Shown: positions 1 through 13,000 of the stretch, one piece after another
How the letters are laid out: each line of letters begins with the position of its first letter
How positions within the stretch are numbered: position 1 is the stretch's first letter
Program-made: the position numbers and the translations under genes
The notes under the pieces: generated by a model
Told to the model about the DNA's origin: nothing
The model's input: only the letters and a program-made list of their open reading frames with translations
Database searches by the model: none
Origin: Lingula anatina
Taxonomy: Eukaryota; Brachiopoda; Lingulata; Lingulida; Lingulidae
Reading direction: 5' to 3'
DNA length: 64,000 nt
Assembly: GCF_001039355.2 (NCBI RefSeq)
Contig: NW_019774847.1
Location: 663,818 to 727,817 of the forward strand

Positions 1-44
1 GTGAGACACCTCCCTGAAAGTTTAATACATCCCCTCCCCCCCCC

Positions 45-46
<2 letters not shown>

Positions 47-97
<51 letters not shown>
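47..97. repeat. (TC)n microsatellite
   Basis: A pure CT/TC dinucleotide run follows a poly-C stretch. It lies upstream of the first recognisable exon of the leftmost gene. The window opens with GTGAGA, which would suit a 5' splice site of an exon just outside the window, but this cannot be tested here. Confidence 0.9.
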
Positions 98-99
<2 letters not shown>

Positions 100-344
100 A
101 TATACTATACTCTCTAGTTATTTATATGCAACCCATACATATTACTGAAGTGCAATAAATTCATTGTATTACTGCCTCACTATTCTGCAAGTCATGTCAC
201 TGACCAAACTAGAGGTGAGACAGCTGCCTTCAAGTCTAATGCTCTCTGTCTCTCAGACAATTTTTGTACAGTTTCGAGTTATAAATATCCAATCGATAAA
301 TATTGCGGAGGTGCAGTAAAGTCAAGGTATTTCTAACTATTCAG

Positions 345-1944
345 CAAGAAAACAAGGCACTGAAGGCTGACCTCTCCACCCTGAGGTCAGAGGTCAAGGT
401 CATGGAGGAGATGTCACAGCACCAGTTACAGGCCCAGACAGATGAGGCTGATAGAACATTTTCAGAGATGCAGCAAAAAGAGGAGAGGTACTGCAAGAAA
501 TCAGAAACTTTTATTTACTGTATAAGGCTAATAATAGTGATAATACCTTGCATTACATATACTGAAGCGTCATTTTCTATTAGCATCGTGGATAGCTTAC
601 TTATCTTAATACTTGTTGACTTTACATAGTTTAAATTTTTCAACTATTACACTAAATTGAAGCTATACCTCACAAAGCTTTTCTCAGTGCATTTGATACT
701 GGATTGGATAGTTTTTTCTAAGCCAATTATGTAGTATTAAAAAAAAGTGTCTGGGTCATGTTCTTGTTCCATGTTAGGAGGGTCCACCTGGTGCAGGCAG
801 AATACGAAGATAAACTGCAGGCTCTACAGGACAAATATAACACAGAGTGTGGCCAGTACCGAACAGAACTCCACACACTGAAGAGTGACAGGGATAGGCT
901 AAGGGCGCAGCTGGAGGAACAGGCGCTGTATCTCAGGAGTGAGAGACATTTTCATTTCTGTAACATGTTTTTTATGTGAAATTCTATTTTTTCGGCTACT
1001 TATGTTTTTTTTAATCAAATTGTTAACTGAATAAATATAATAAATGTTTTACATGATGAATGATAAGTTTTATATCATTAAATTTTGCTTCTACTATTAT
1101 GTTATCAAGCATTGAGAGAGAGGGAGAGAGAGAGAGAGAGAGAGGTACTACGTGTACATAGAAATTATTTACAAATTCTTACATTTCAGGGCTGACAGGT
1201 GAGAATGCTGCCATGTCGGAGTTTGTCCAAGGTGTGGACACCATCGTCCAGAGTCCACCCAAGAGACTGGACAGTTCTAACGGGTCCTGGCCACCAGGGG
1301 GCAGCACACCCAGGGAGTTGGCCACATCCTCCTCCTCGTCAGGGCGACAGAGGGACAACGGTCACTCTACTGACCGTGGAAGTGGACAGAGGGACAGTTT
1401 AACTGACCGCAGTCTGAGGCTGTCCACTGATAATGGTCATGAGGTAAGTCGGATGGGGCTAAAATGCTTAAAGTCTTGATATTAAGTTCTATGTAACCTG
1501 AATTTAAAGAGCTGTGGCAGCTAAATATTACTTTTTCCTTATTAAATCCTTTCAATTTAAACTAAATTCTATATTTTCATATGGTATACTGGCATAAATA
1601 TTTTTACAATTATTCATTGAATAAAGAATATAATAAAGTCATATAGCAGTTGGGGAAATGCATCATCATGAGCTACAAGTGAATGTGAACAAAATTATAC
1701 TTATGAGACTTACTTTAAAAAATCGAAGTATTTTCCAAAAAATTCAAAGTAACTGATGGATATAATCTAATAAAAATCTTGGGTGTATAAATTTTTCCAG
1801 AGGCCCAGTTCCAGAGCCTCCATTTCAGCACAGTTCCTTGCCGAGGAGCAGCAGAGAGTGGATGACTTGGAGCGCATCGTTAACTCCCATATCCAAGATC
1901 TCAGGAAGGACACAGACGCGACAATCAAAAAGTACGTGCGGTGA
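345..1944 (+). CDS. Coiled-coil protein, 3' part of gene (four exons, 5' end outside window)
   Basis: Four exons join in frame: 345-487, 778-938, 1199-1443 and 1801-1944, ending at TGA 1942-1944. The first two encode charged, heptad-rich helix (for example QENKALKADLSTLRSEV and DKLQALQDKYNTECGQYRTE), a coiled coil. The third is a Ser/Gly/Pro-rich linker. The last resumes a short helical segment (AEEQQRVDDLERIVNSHI) before the stop. Donors GTACTG, GTGAGA and GTAAGT and acceptors TTAG, ACAG and CCAG fit. For exon three the acceptor must be the ACAG at 1195-1198, because using the CAG ten bases earlier gives an in-frame stop. The start lies upstream of the window or of the microsatellite. I do not recognise the family. 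Coiled-coil scaffold proteins of centrosome or cytoskeleton look like this, but no motif is diagnostic. The gene is convergent with centrobin. Confidence 0.7.
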
Positions 1945-4550
1945 GGTGAATTGGGCTTCTGTTTGCCCGCTGTAGTAGTATTATTATCAGGGAGAAAAAT
2001 AAGGCAGCAGTATTGGTTGTGATTATTCAAAACTTTCCAGAAAGTGCACATCTGCTGTCATCTAGAAGTATGTACAGTGATGTAGAGTGCTGCCATCTAG
2101 GAGTAGGTACAGTGATAGAGAGATCTTCGTTTGAGTGTCCATTTTATCATTGAAAATCATTGCCAGTGGACTTGGGGGATCTTTGAGAGTATTGCCCTTA
2201 GCATTATTTAGGATCATCCAAGGAAAAAACACAGGTGCAGAACTTGGAATTCACCATCAGTACTTGTTATACATATATCAGAAAAATACATACAGGTGCT
2301 TTAAAAAAAAAAAAATGCGAGCAGATTATATTAACCGTTGAAATTTAACAAGACAGATCTCAAAGAAACAAAGCTGTTCCTCCAGTCAGTTTCCAAACCA
2401 AGAACCCTGTTCCAAGTCACATATTTTAAGGCACTAGAACATATGAGAATACCATATATGAAGGTATCTGTGCCATAAATCCAAAGTTGAGAAGACTAAA
2501 AGATTAATTAATGTTCTTATTTATTTGAATTTGTATGTAAAAACATTGTCCAGCAATGAAAAGACAGTCGATTTCCTATTCCTTAAGTAGTCAAAAGTGT
2601 GATATTTAAATTGAATCTGTATCGTTTCCTTGAATTTGTGAAGTATTTTTAATTTGACTGAATTTTTGTTGTATTTTAAAAATGTTGAAATTTGAAAACA
2701 TTTTGTATAAATCGACTCAGTTTATGTAATGAGAAGATAGGTTAATAGCACTTTTTTTAAAAAATTATAGTCATCATATATGCTATTTTGTAACGTATGA
2801 CATCAAGTGTACTGTTTTAGGGAGTGATACACAGTGTATTTTGAGATGGTAGAGGTGCTGGTCGCTTCTGTTAATTCTCCAATTTATCCATGACATTCAA
2901 AAACTATGTATCTATTAGGTTAATCTCATGTTGATCAGTTTCATTAGTTTGAAGAAATTTTTATTTAGATTTCTTGAATGAAAACAATTGCTGTTTTTAT
3001 TACCTAAGGTATTTTCATGCTGGTTTCATGGCTAAATTTCCCATTCAAGGTTACAAAAATCTTACATTCTGTTAAAATTTTAGTTTGACAGGCAGTCTTT
3101 GCTGTGTAAAATTGCTAATTTAAACTTTAAGTTTTATCTCATTTTATGAATCTTGTCAAGGTATGGATTTTCACCAATAAAATTGCTCAGTGTTGTATTA
3201 ATATATTTTTTCTTATTTATCTTTAAAATTTTTTTCAAGGTACAGTGGCAGTCACGATTCTATTTAATATTGAATAGTGTCAAGCATTTTTGAAAATAGT
3301 TAAAGTAAACATCACTATAATAGAAATTGGCTTTGTTTATGGTCTGCAAAACAACATACTGAAAAACCAAATTCCAATGATTGTTTAATTATAAACAAGA
3401 ATAAGATTTTTCCAGTTATTGGTGGAATCACGACTTTTTCTAAGCCAAAAATATCACTGGCTTAGGCAGCCCCCTGGTCCCCACGCCATACTTTCCAGCT
3501 TTTTCACTAAATAGAAGTCGCCCTCGTATGTAATATAATACCAGAATGCCACTGAGTGCTCCAAGGTAAAATCAAAATGCCATAGGCCAGTTTTAAATTA
3601 TCAGACCTAACATTCCCAGATACAAGATTATAATCTGTGATAATTATATAATAGTTTTATTGTTAATCTGAAAAGTGAATCTCACATTCATTCAGGAAAA
3701 CACACTGAACTGGTTTATGTAGAAAATACTGTATACCAAAGATACAAAATGAGTTTGAAAAAATATTACATTTACAAAAATAACCATCATAAATTTGATT
3801 TCATTATTTCTATGCTCAACAAAAAACAGAAAACAAAATACAAAATCAATACAATTGTTTTACAAAATTATCAAATTTCTATAATACAAATACTCTCAAT
3901 AAATATTACAAATACAAATGGAACCAATACAGCTGGACAGGTTCTTAATCTTTTCACATTTAATAGCACAACTTAAGCTGCTGGTTGAATATATAACATG
4001 CAGATATTTCAGAATTTACAAAAACCTGTTTCATACAAGAAAATCAAAACATGCAAAATGATAAGTAAAAGAAATTATATTTGTTTAGTTAAAACAGTGT
4101 ATCACTTTTTCAGTGTTTTTCAATATCACCTAATGCATGGATGATCTTATTGTTTTGAATAAGATTTTATACATGTTGTATGAAGGTTAACGATACCTTG
4201 TATTATTTTGATTCCATTAAAAAATTCTGTAATTTCTATAACTTAAAGACGCTGGCAAGGTGAGGTGCATATACACATCATTTTGTACATAAATAATACC
4301 GCATCTTTCACTCATGTTACTAAACATTATCAGGCCTGCTATTTACAATTGATATGTATTTCTCTTGTCCACTGACGTTTATATACAAAAGCATAATGAT
4401 TAAATAATATTTTACACTCAAATTCTGTGTAAGTCCTGATTTTTTAGGTGTATTTACAAGGCACTGTCATGTTAGCTTCACATCATGTGATAATTATCAA
4501 CAAAATGAGACACCTGTGGAGCTGTCTGATCAGTAGAATGCATTACCCCG
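1945..4550. other. Convergent intergenic / 3' UTR region
   Basis: AT-rich sequence between the stop of the coiled-coil gene and the stop of centrobin on the other strand. It should hold both 3' UTRs. A short imperfect tandem repeat sits at about 2050-2118. I see no splice-flanked open frame, RNA gene or transposon terminus. Confidence 0.6.
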
Positions 4551-5947
4551 TCACTTCCACACAGGCAAGGAGTTTCTGGCACTGGTTTTCACTGTTCCAG
4601 GTTTTGGTTTCTCCACTTTCTTGACCTGCTGGCTCTTCACAACTCTGCCTGGCTGCTGGGACGATTTCTTTCTCTCGTGTGACTTGAAGAGAAAAAATGA
4701 AGAAAAATTTACTAATTGTCCTCCTGTAACACATTCCATGAACCTTTAATAGTGTATTTAATGAACTTTGAAACATGTAGGAATGTTGACATAAACCACT
4801 TACTCTACCCCCCCCCCCCCACCTATACACAGAGAGAGAGAGAGAGAGACAGAGAGAGACTGAGACTCACACACCTGGAGACACTCCTCTCAGCCCCATT
4901 TTCTTACCTGCCACCTTGGCTCTGTCCCCTGAGAGTAGTTCTGATCAAGTTGTCTCCTGGCCTTGGGACTACTTGACCTCTGGTGACCCCGCCCTGCTGC
5001 ATGCTGGGAAGGTCCCCTGCTGGGTGGACTTTGACCTTGTTGAGATCTAGGGGAAAATTTAACAGATTTCTTTAAACAATTTAACTACATGTAAATCTAG
5101 CCTGGCAATAAAAGCAGACACCTCTGTGGGGAAAGATCTGCAGAAATTCCAGAACAGTGAAAATATTGCAAGAAAACAAAGTAAATCCACTGTTGGAATG
5201 TTGACTATGTGAGATCATTAAACAAGTGTAATAAGAAGCGTTGGAATATCACACTCACTTTATCTAACAAATACACAAAGATTATATAATCATAACCTGG
5301 AAATAGCACTATATTACCACTTAAAATACAATAATAATAATAATTCCACTTAGATAAAAACTCACTTTCCCTGGACACCTCTCAGGTAGGAGATTACTTC
5401 CTCACTGGGTTGATGACCTTGACCTTCACTGTGACCTTGACCCTGTGGTTCCCCATTCCCCCTGTACACATCCAGTAGTCTGGTGATCTCGTCTACCTGT
5501 TCCACAGTGAGTGGGGCTGGAAATTAAGCAGGTAAATATCAAATGACAACATACATATCACTACACGCAATGTTTAGATATGAATGTTTAGCCTAATATT
5601 TAGTCTACTTCTAGAAATCATTGATGTTCAGCCCAATATATATTTAGCCTTACACCAGATATAGATGTTAAGCCCAGTACTTAGTACACTACTAGAAATG
5701 GATGCTGCTTTTCCTTCATTATCAGTGATATGGTGAATCTTTAGTGTTGAAATAAAAACTCTTCACCACCTCTATCCCTAGCAGTCTTGGATAAAGTCCA
5801 CTCAGACCAGTGCCTACCTTGTTTCAGTGGAGGTTTCTGCGTCTCTTTCTGGTCTGTGATCACACTCTTCATGAACGCCATGGTGCGCGGTGGAGGCTGA
5901 ATTAGAAGAAATTACAATACATAAAAAACTCATGATTGGCATTTTCT

Positions 5948-5982
<35 letters not shown>

Positions 5983-6614
5983 TAAAAAGCATGTCCAGGC
6001 AATGAAGATTGAAGTACTACTAATTCAAAATCTATTACAATGCTGCAATCAGTGCTGTTAAGAATGTTCAAGTAAGAAGCAGTAAATCTGACGTCAAAAA
6101 AGTATATCAAAATTGATGTAATTCCTGGTGTGCCCTAATAAAAACTCATTTATTACTAATGTTTATTATGAATATGCGATAAAGACATTCAATTTCTTTC
6201 GAATTTCTAGTGTCCCCCAATATAACATGATATTGATCTATTTCTGATATGCAATTAATATATCAATTTGAAAATGACACTTAATGTAATATCTAGTGAC
6301 CCCTGAGATAATATAATTTATTTCTAGTAAGAATGAGATAGATATATTTCAATGTGTTCTAATGTCTGGTGTCCCCCAATATAATATAATATAATATAAT
6401 ATAATATAATATAATATAATATAATAATATAATATAATATAATATAATATAATATAATATAATATAATATAATATATCACTAGTACGTATGAGATAAAGC
6501 TATCCAAATGTGTCCCTTACCCTCCTGGCGCTGGTCTCTCCTCCTGGTCCTACCCTGGGGTCCTGCTGGGGGGCTGGTACTGGGGCTTTGGACTCATCTG
6601 AAATGTTGATAGTA

Positions 6615-6661
<47 letters not shown>

Positions 6662-9600
6662 ACATTTCCAACATCTTACATAACTCACTATCAAATAATA
6701 TTTCATATTTTGTCTCTCCTTATTTTCTTCTCTCCTTCAACTGACAGAAACTCAAATACCTTGGTCCAATTTTGCACTGATCTGTATTAACCTTGCATTC
6801 CTCCCAAATCAAGCTTTTTAAATTTACCAAAATGCAAACCAGTATAAAACCCATTGTAAACTCTACATTTGCTATTATAAACCTAAGATAAGAAAAGAAA
6901 CAATGTATCAATGTACCTTGATTGTCATCTTCCCCTGGCTGTGCTGGGTCTTGGAGTGGACTTCCTGGTGACCTGCCTAGCAACTGAAATAATCCGAGGA
7001 CACTGGTCAAGGTAGCAATTGCTCCTGTACAGAACACTAGTCTATTACAAGCAATGACCATTGTGGTAAGGAATATATACATTCATGACTGGGAAAATAA
7101 GCTAATTAGCAGCACAGCTAACACAATCTCATCCAACACAATCACAACAAACAAAATCCCAAAAAGCACATTTCAACCCAAAAGAATCACAGCTACTACA
7201 AACAAATCCAGCACACCATATTCACAGCCGGCACAATCCCACCTAACACAGCCAGGACAATCCCAACTAACACAGCCAGCACAATCTCACCTAACACAAC
7301 CAGCACAATCTCACCTAACACAGCCAGCACAATCTCACCTAACACAACCAGCACAATCCCAACTAACACAGCCAGCACAATCTCACCTAACACAGCCAGC
7401 ACAATCCCAACTAACACAACCAGCACAATCTCACCTAACACAGCCAGGACACTGTGCTCCACCTACCACTTTGATATAGTGCCTCAGCTCATTCTGCCTG
7501 GATTCATGTGCATCAAATTTGTCTGAGATGTGACTGTAGTCCTCAGCTGCCCCCCTGCAGATAATTATTATTATTACTATCATTATTATTATTATTTTAT
7601 TTTAACACTTGGAGATCCAATACAGATTTATGACCACAGAATAAACAAGAGCAACAACAAAAACTTCCCCTGGATCTCTTGTGCTTTGAAAGTTGAAAGT
7701 TTAATACTTACTTCAAAGATGATATAACACTTGCGGTGTCATCCAGAGGATGCATGCTGAGGTCTGTGTTATTCAGCTGCTGTGGATCAACTGGGAAAAA
7801 ATAGAGAAAAAAAAACATAAAAGAAAATTATTAAAATTCAATCCTAAATTTTCCTAAAATGATGTAAAACGTAAACTCAAAATAGTTAAATACATCCAAA
7901 TAATAATCAACTTTTGTATATTTTGTATATTTGTATTTGGCTGACTCACTGTTGTCATATATGTGTACTTAGTATATATATTGAAATTAATTTCTTGGAT
8001 TACATGCTTACTGTTAACTAGGAAATCATTTGATACTCCATACACAAAACTGGTCCACAGAAAACTATGAACAGTGGCAAAATAGTGGGATAACTTACAA
8101 GTACTAGCGGTCTCGTCATGGTAGCCCTGCAGTGAGGAAAATTCCCCCATATTTTTCTGCTGAGTCATCCCAGGAAACGTTGCAACTGAGCCAGAAAAGG
8201 GTCCTGCTGAGGCATACCCCTGATCAGGAGCTGACCCTTGCTGAGGCTGCTGGATCCACCTCTGGAGATCCGCCATTTTTTGCTGAGTCATGTTCTGGTA
8301 TTGTCCTACTGATTGGTTTACATTAAAATGTTGTTGTTGGTTTAATTGTTGTCGTTGCTGCAACTGCTGTTGTGGAAGCTCTGATTGTACGCTAGAATAT
8401 CCTGATGTTGACATGGAGGCATAGCCACCCGGTTTTCCTGTCAGGGGAACTGAGACATTACCCTGATTGTGTGGCACCGAAAATGGAAGCTGCTGGGAAG
8501 CAGAAGATACTGGAGCAGCACCGAGATTCAAAAGTGGTTGTTGATAAATAAAAGATTGGGCCCCAGAAGAAGTCACATTTGGTTGCTGATAATTTGCACT
8601 TCCTGGCTGTTGATAATTTAAAGATCCAGCACCTGCAGATTGAACAAAATTCCCCGGTTGCTGATAAATCATGGATCCAGCACCACCATTAGATGGAACA
8701 GCTCTGGATGGTTGCTGATAATTCAAAGAGCTGGCACCTTGATACGGAATGGAAGTCCCTAGCTGGGAGCTACCGTGTACTGATGAATTTGGCAGAAGGA
8801 CACCATCAGGATCCTGGGATTGGAAATTGAGCGAGTTGAAACTTGGGGTGACGGAAGAACCTTGGACGGAAGACGTGTGTGGCAAGTTAGCAGATCGCAC
8901 AGTGGCTATGCTGGAATCTAGGTCAAAACCACCTGGAAACAATATTTTTTGAGACAAGATGTAACTTCTCAAAATATTTTTGCCACTGGTCTTCATTTAT
9001 TTGTGAAAAGAATAACCTTGTCTCCTGCAAGTACGTCATACTGGCAACACCAACACCACCTGGTGGTCAAATACAGACCAGTAAACAACAATCAATGTTG
9101 CCCTGAAACTAATTTAATTCTTTACACTCTACTTAGCCTAAGAACATTTTAACAAGCCACACCATGAACTTAATTTATTTGAATTTTCAGCTCATTTAGA
9201 TGTTTTTATCAATAAATAATTATTTCTTTTTTGTTTGACTAAAATTGAAGGTGAAAGAGGTGCAAGAACTTTTTCTCACCTCTTGGTCTTAAATCTGCTG
9301 AGCTGCTAATACTACCCCCCTTCTCCACTGGAAAACTAAAACAGATATTTCCACTGACAGTCACAGAAATATGTGTGACATATTAAACTGAGAAAATACA
9401 TCTTTATAACAAACACATGAGATTAAAGGCATAATGATAATGAAAAAGGTGGCAGGGTCAGAATAAGGTTAACAACAGGACATTAGAAAAAAATTCAAAC
9501 TTAGTTTACCAAGGCTCTATGAGGTGAATGATATGTTGTCTTCAAAGCAAAATCTCCAGCTGAACTTTTATATAAATGCAAGAATAGAAGGTTTCAACTT

Positions 9601-10053
9601 TAGGCACCAGTAACTACACACACCTCTTTAAAAACTTATTAATGGGTGCCACTCTGTCACTGGGGATGTCCAGTGCTCCTTGGGCCAAAGACTGACCCTC
9701 CTGACCCCTGCTGGTCAGTCTGGACGGAATGCTCCGACTGGTGTACAGGCTGAAGGCATCCTCCTTGTCTGGACTGCTCTGGACACTGCCTGGCAGAGTG
9801 GACGTGAAGCTCAGCTGCCCTGATTGTGTTAGGTGAGACTGCTGTCCTAGTTGTGTTGGTTGTGACAGGTCAGATTGTGTTAGGTGTGACTGCCTGGGTT
9901 GTGATTGTGCTGAATGTGTTAGTTGAGACTGCAGAGGCTGTGTTGAGTTGCTCCTGCTCAGAATACTCAAAGCATCACTGCAGTGACCCTGGAGCAGCTC
10001 TTGGAGTTTTCCTGTCATTTCTCTCCTGAATATAAGATACAGTGTTACACTTT

Positions 10054-10098
<45 letters not shown>

Positions 10099-13000
10099 TT
10101 CAAATATTTTGAAAGTTCCAAGACAATTCTTTTAGCAACAACAAACCAGAATCACAGTTGGCTATTGAATCAATATCTCTTTGCTTTTACAAGAGGCAAA
10201 CTTCAACTTTCATCACTTCAAATTATTTAAAGGTTCAGGAAGATTTGTCAAACCATTCTTTCGGAGAGCACAAATCAGACTTTTGGCTCATTTCTCAACT
10301 CTTCATGTTTCACACTTGGTACCTACCTAGCACTCTCTAACTTCTGCTTGGACTCCCTCTCCTCTGCCAAAGCAGCCCTCATTTGTGACAGCCTGGAAGA
10401 TAATATACAATATATTTTATATGATGTTCATATCACACTTTCTAGGGAGGGAGGGTAGGGATCAATATCGATGAAACATAATGCAAAATTTGAGGGGGGG
10501 TGGGGGGGGGACGTGGCGGGGAAGGGCAGCTAAGAATCAGTTAAATATAAATACAATGCAGAAATGGAGGGATCGGCTACCGTTAAAAATAAATAAAAGG
10601 AAAAATGGTCTCCCATAAGTTGAGATCATCTTTCTAATCACCTGTCTTCATAGGCCTGCAACTGTTCCTTGGTCTGGGCCTCCTTCCTCTGAAGTTCCTG
10701 GTTAAATGACTGCAGCTGCCGCGCCATCTCTGTGCTGTGGCGCTGGTTCAACTCCTGGACCTGGTGGAGAATGGGGGAGTATATATATCACAACCATTTA
10801 TGTCATGTAGCATGTAATGATTCATATCTAAGATTATTCAGGTTAAACAAGAGATGGCTGAGTTTGTCAATGGGGAACGGGACGAAAGGAAGCTACTAAG
10901 TTCTATAAAGAATGTAGAGTATAACAACATGAATGGCTTGAAAACTGGTCTTATGTGTCAGGTACAAGGTTAATATTATCATAAAAATAAACATGATCCA
11001 CAGTCCCAAGTTGTGTGCTATCACATAGACTGCATTCCCATAGATTTAGATCGATCCATCTAGATCGACCTAACTCCCTGGGGGTTCACGCTAAATTGCT
11101 GTCAGCCGAGCACGAACGGTAGTCAATTACCCCCTTACAGCTTTTAGTAGGCAGGACAGACATTTAAGGCGAGTACGCTGACAGTAATCTAGTGAGACTC
11201 CCCACAGGGATAGATTGATCTAAAATCTGTGGGAATGGGGTCATAGTGTCAATTCTACAAAGTTAGTACAACTTCAAACTGATGTCTGTCCAAAACACCT
11301 CACTACAACACCACTGTTATCACCCATAGAAAGCCACACGCTAAGTAAAAATTCACAGTGAATGACCTGTTTGCGATGCTCCTCCCTTATCTTTCCCTCC
11401 GATTGCGCCATCTTTTCGTGCACCTCAGCCAGTTTGGAAGTCGTCTGTTTTTCTAGGTCGGACTGCAAGTCAGCCTCCAGTTTACGTTTGGCGTTCTCCA
11501 GCCTGGCCTCGGACAGACCCATCTCTACCTTCAGGTGATCCTAATAGCAGATGGGAGATTAATAAACACTTTTTACATAATTTTGCATAATTATTATGAT
11601 GTTTCACAAATGAGTGATACCAAAAGGTGTTTAACACCACTTATATGTTATAGATGATCCACTCACCCTCTCTCTACACGCTGTATCCAGGTCTATCTTC
11701 AGCTGTTGAAGTTCTTTCTGTACAGAGGCAAGAACGTCCTGACTCTCCTGTGCTATCTTCATATGCTCCTCTGCTTTGCTCTGAGATTTGAAGAAAAAAA
11801 ATACTCCAAGATAAGTAATCACAACCCAGCAACTACTAAGACATCAATTACTGATTTCCAGTCATCCTTTCTGAACTCGAACAAAATATTTGTTAATACC
11901 AGATGCTCTAATTTACTACAAGGAATGTTAATATAGTATTCTTTACAGGTTCAAAATAAATTAGCAATGCTGTTATTATGCAGCTGTCCGGCAAACACCA
12001 AATGTCATTTAATTCTACAGCTGGACGAGCACCGACAATCTATGTGACCTTCACCCTCACCTTCTCTTGCTGTACAATTCTGTCCTGTGTCGTAGTCAGC
12101 TCCTCTAGCTGCTGCCCAATCTCACGCTCTCTCTTCTGCCATCCTGTCCTCTCCTGCACAGGAAGGTACAAAACACAGACACACAATGTTTTGAATCTTT
12201 TATATATGTCATCAATCAGTAAAGCATATATTTAGAGACCATTCCCACAGATATTTAGATCGATCTATCCCCCTGGGGAGTCTCACTAGATTGCTGTCAG
12301 CTTAACTGGATGGATTGATCTAAATCTGTGAAAACCCAGTCTTATACACATACAAAATATTGTTTCCTGCTTTTATATCACAAATCTCCATTCTCTCAGA
12401 ATCCTCTGCTTATAAAGCTGTGCAACCTTTCAACATTTTATTGCAGATGGTGACGAATCTCAGGAACCATCAAAATTGAATTAAAAAGTTTCCACGAATA
12501 AAAGCTCATGTCTGCATGTTCCTTATTTGAGCACCCCCCCACCCCCACCCCACCCACCTCATTCAGTGTCTCCTGAAGGCTCTCCAGCTGTTTGGCCACA
12601 TGCTCTCTCCCCTCCACCGCCCTGTCCCTCTCAGACTCCATTCTACGGGCGCAATCACGCTCAGCCTCCAAGGACTCTGTAATGATGGCGTATTCTTCCT
12701 CGTGGCGGATGAGCTGTTGAAAAGAAGGCAATTACTACAAGGTGAATACCTCAATGGAACAATTATAAGACTCTGACTGATGGAGTCAAAGAGAATAATA
12801 TTGTTAAAGAAATATGTAATAGGAAATAACAAAATGTAAACCAGACATGATCATATTTCACTGTAAACAAAAAATAAAATGAAGAATAACATTAAAAGAA
12901 ACTTTTAATGGTATTCCGAATAAATAATCTGAAATCACCTGTTGCTTTCTTTCCTTCTCAGCTAGTGCTGCCCTCTTTTGCTCTGCAGTCAAATCATCTA

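Noticed and set aside
7054-7479. Plus-strand open frame of SHLTQPAQ repeats as a separate gene
   Set aside because: It is generated by the 24-bp minisatellite in an antisense direction inside a centrobin intron, with no splice sites, no unique sequence and no start context.
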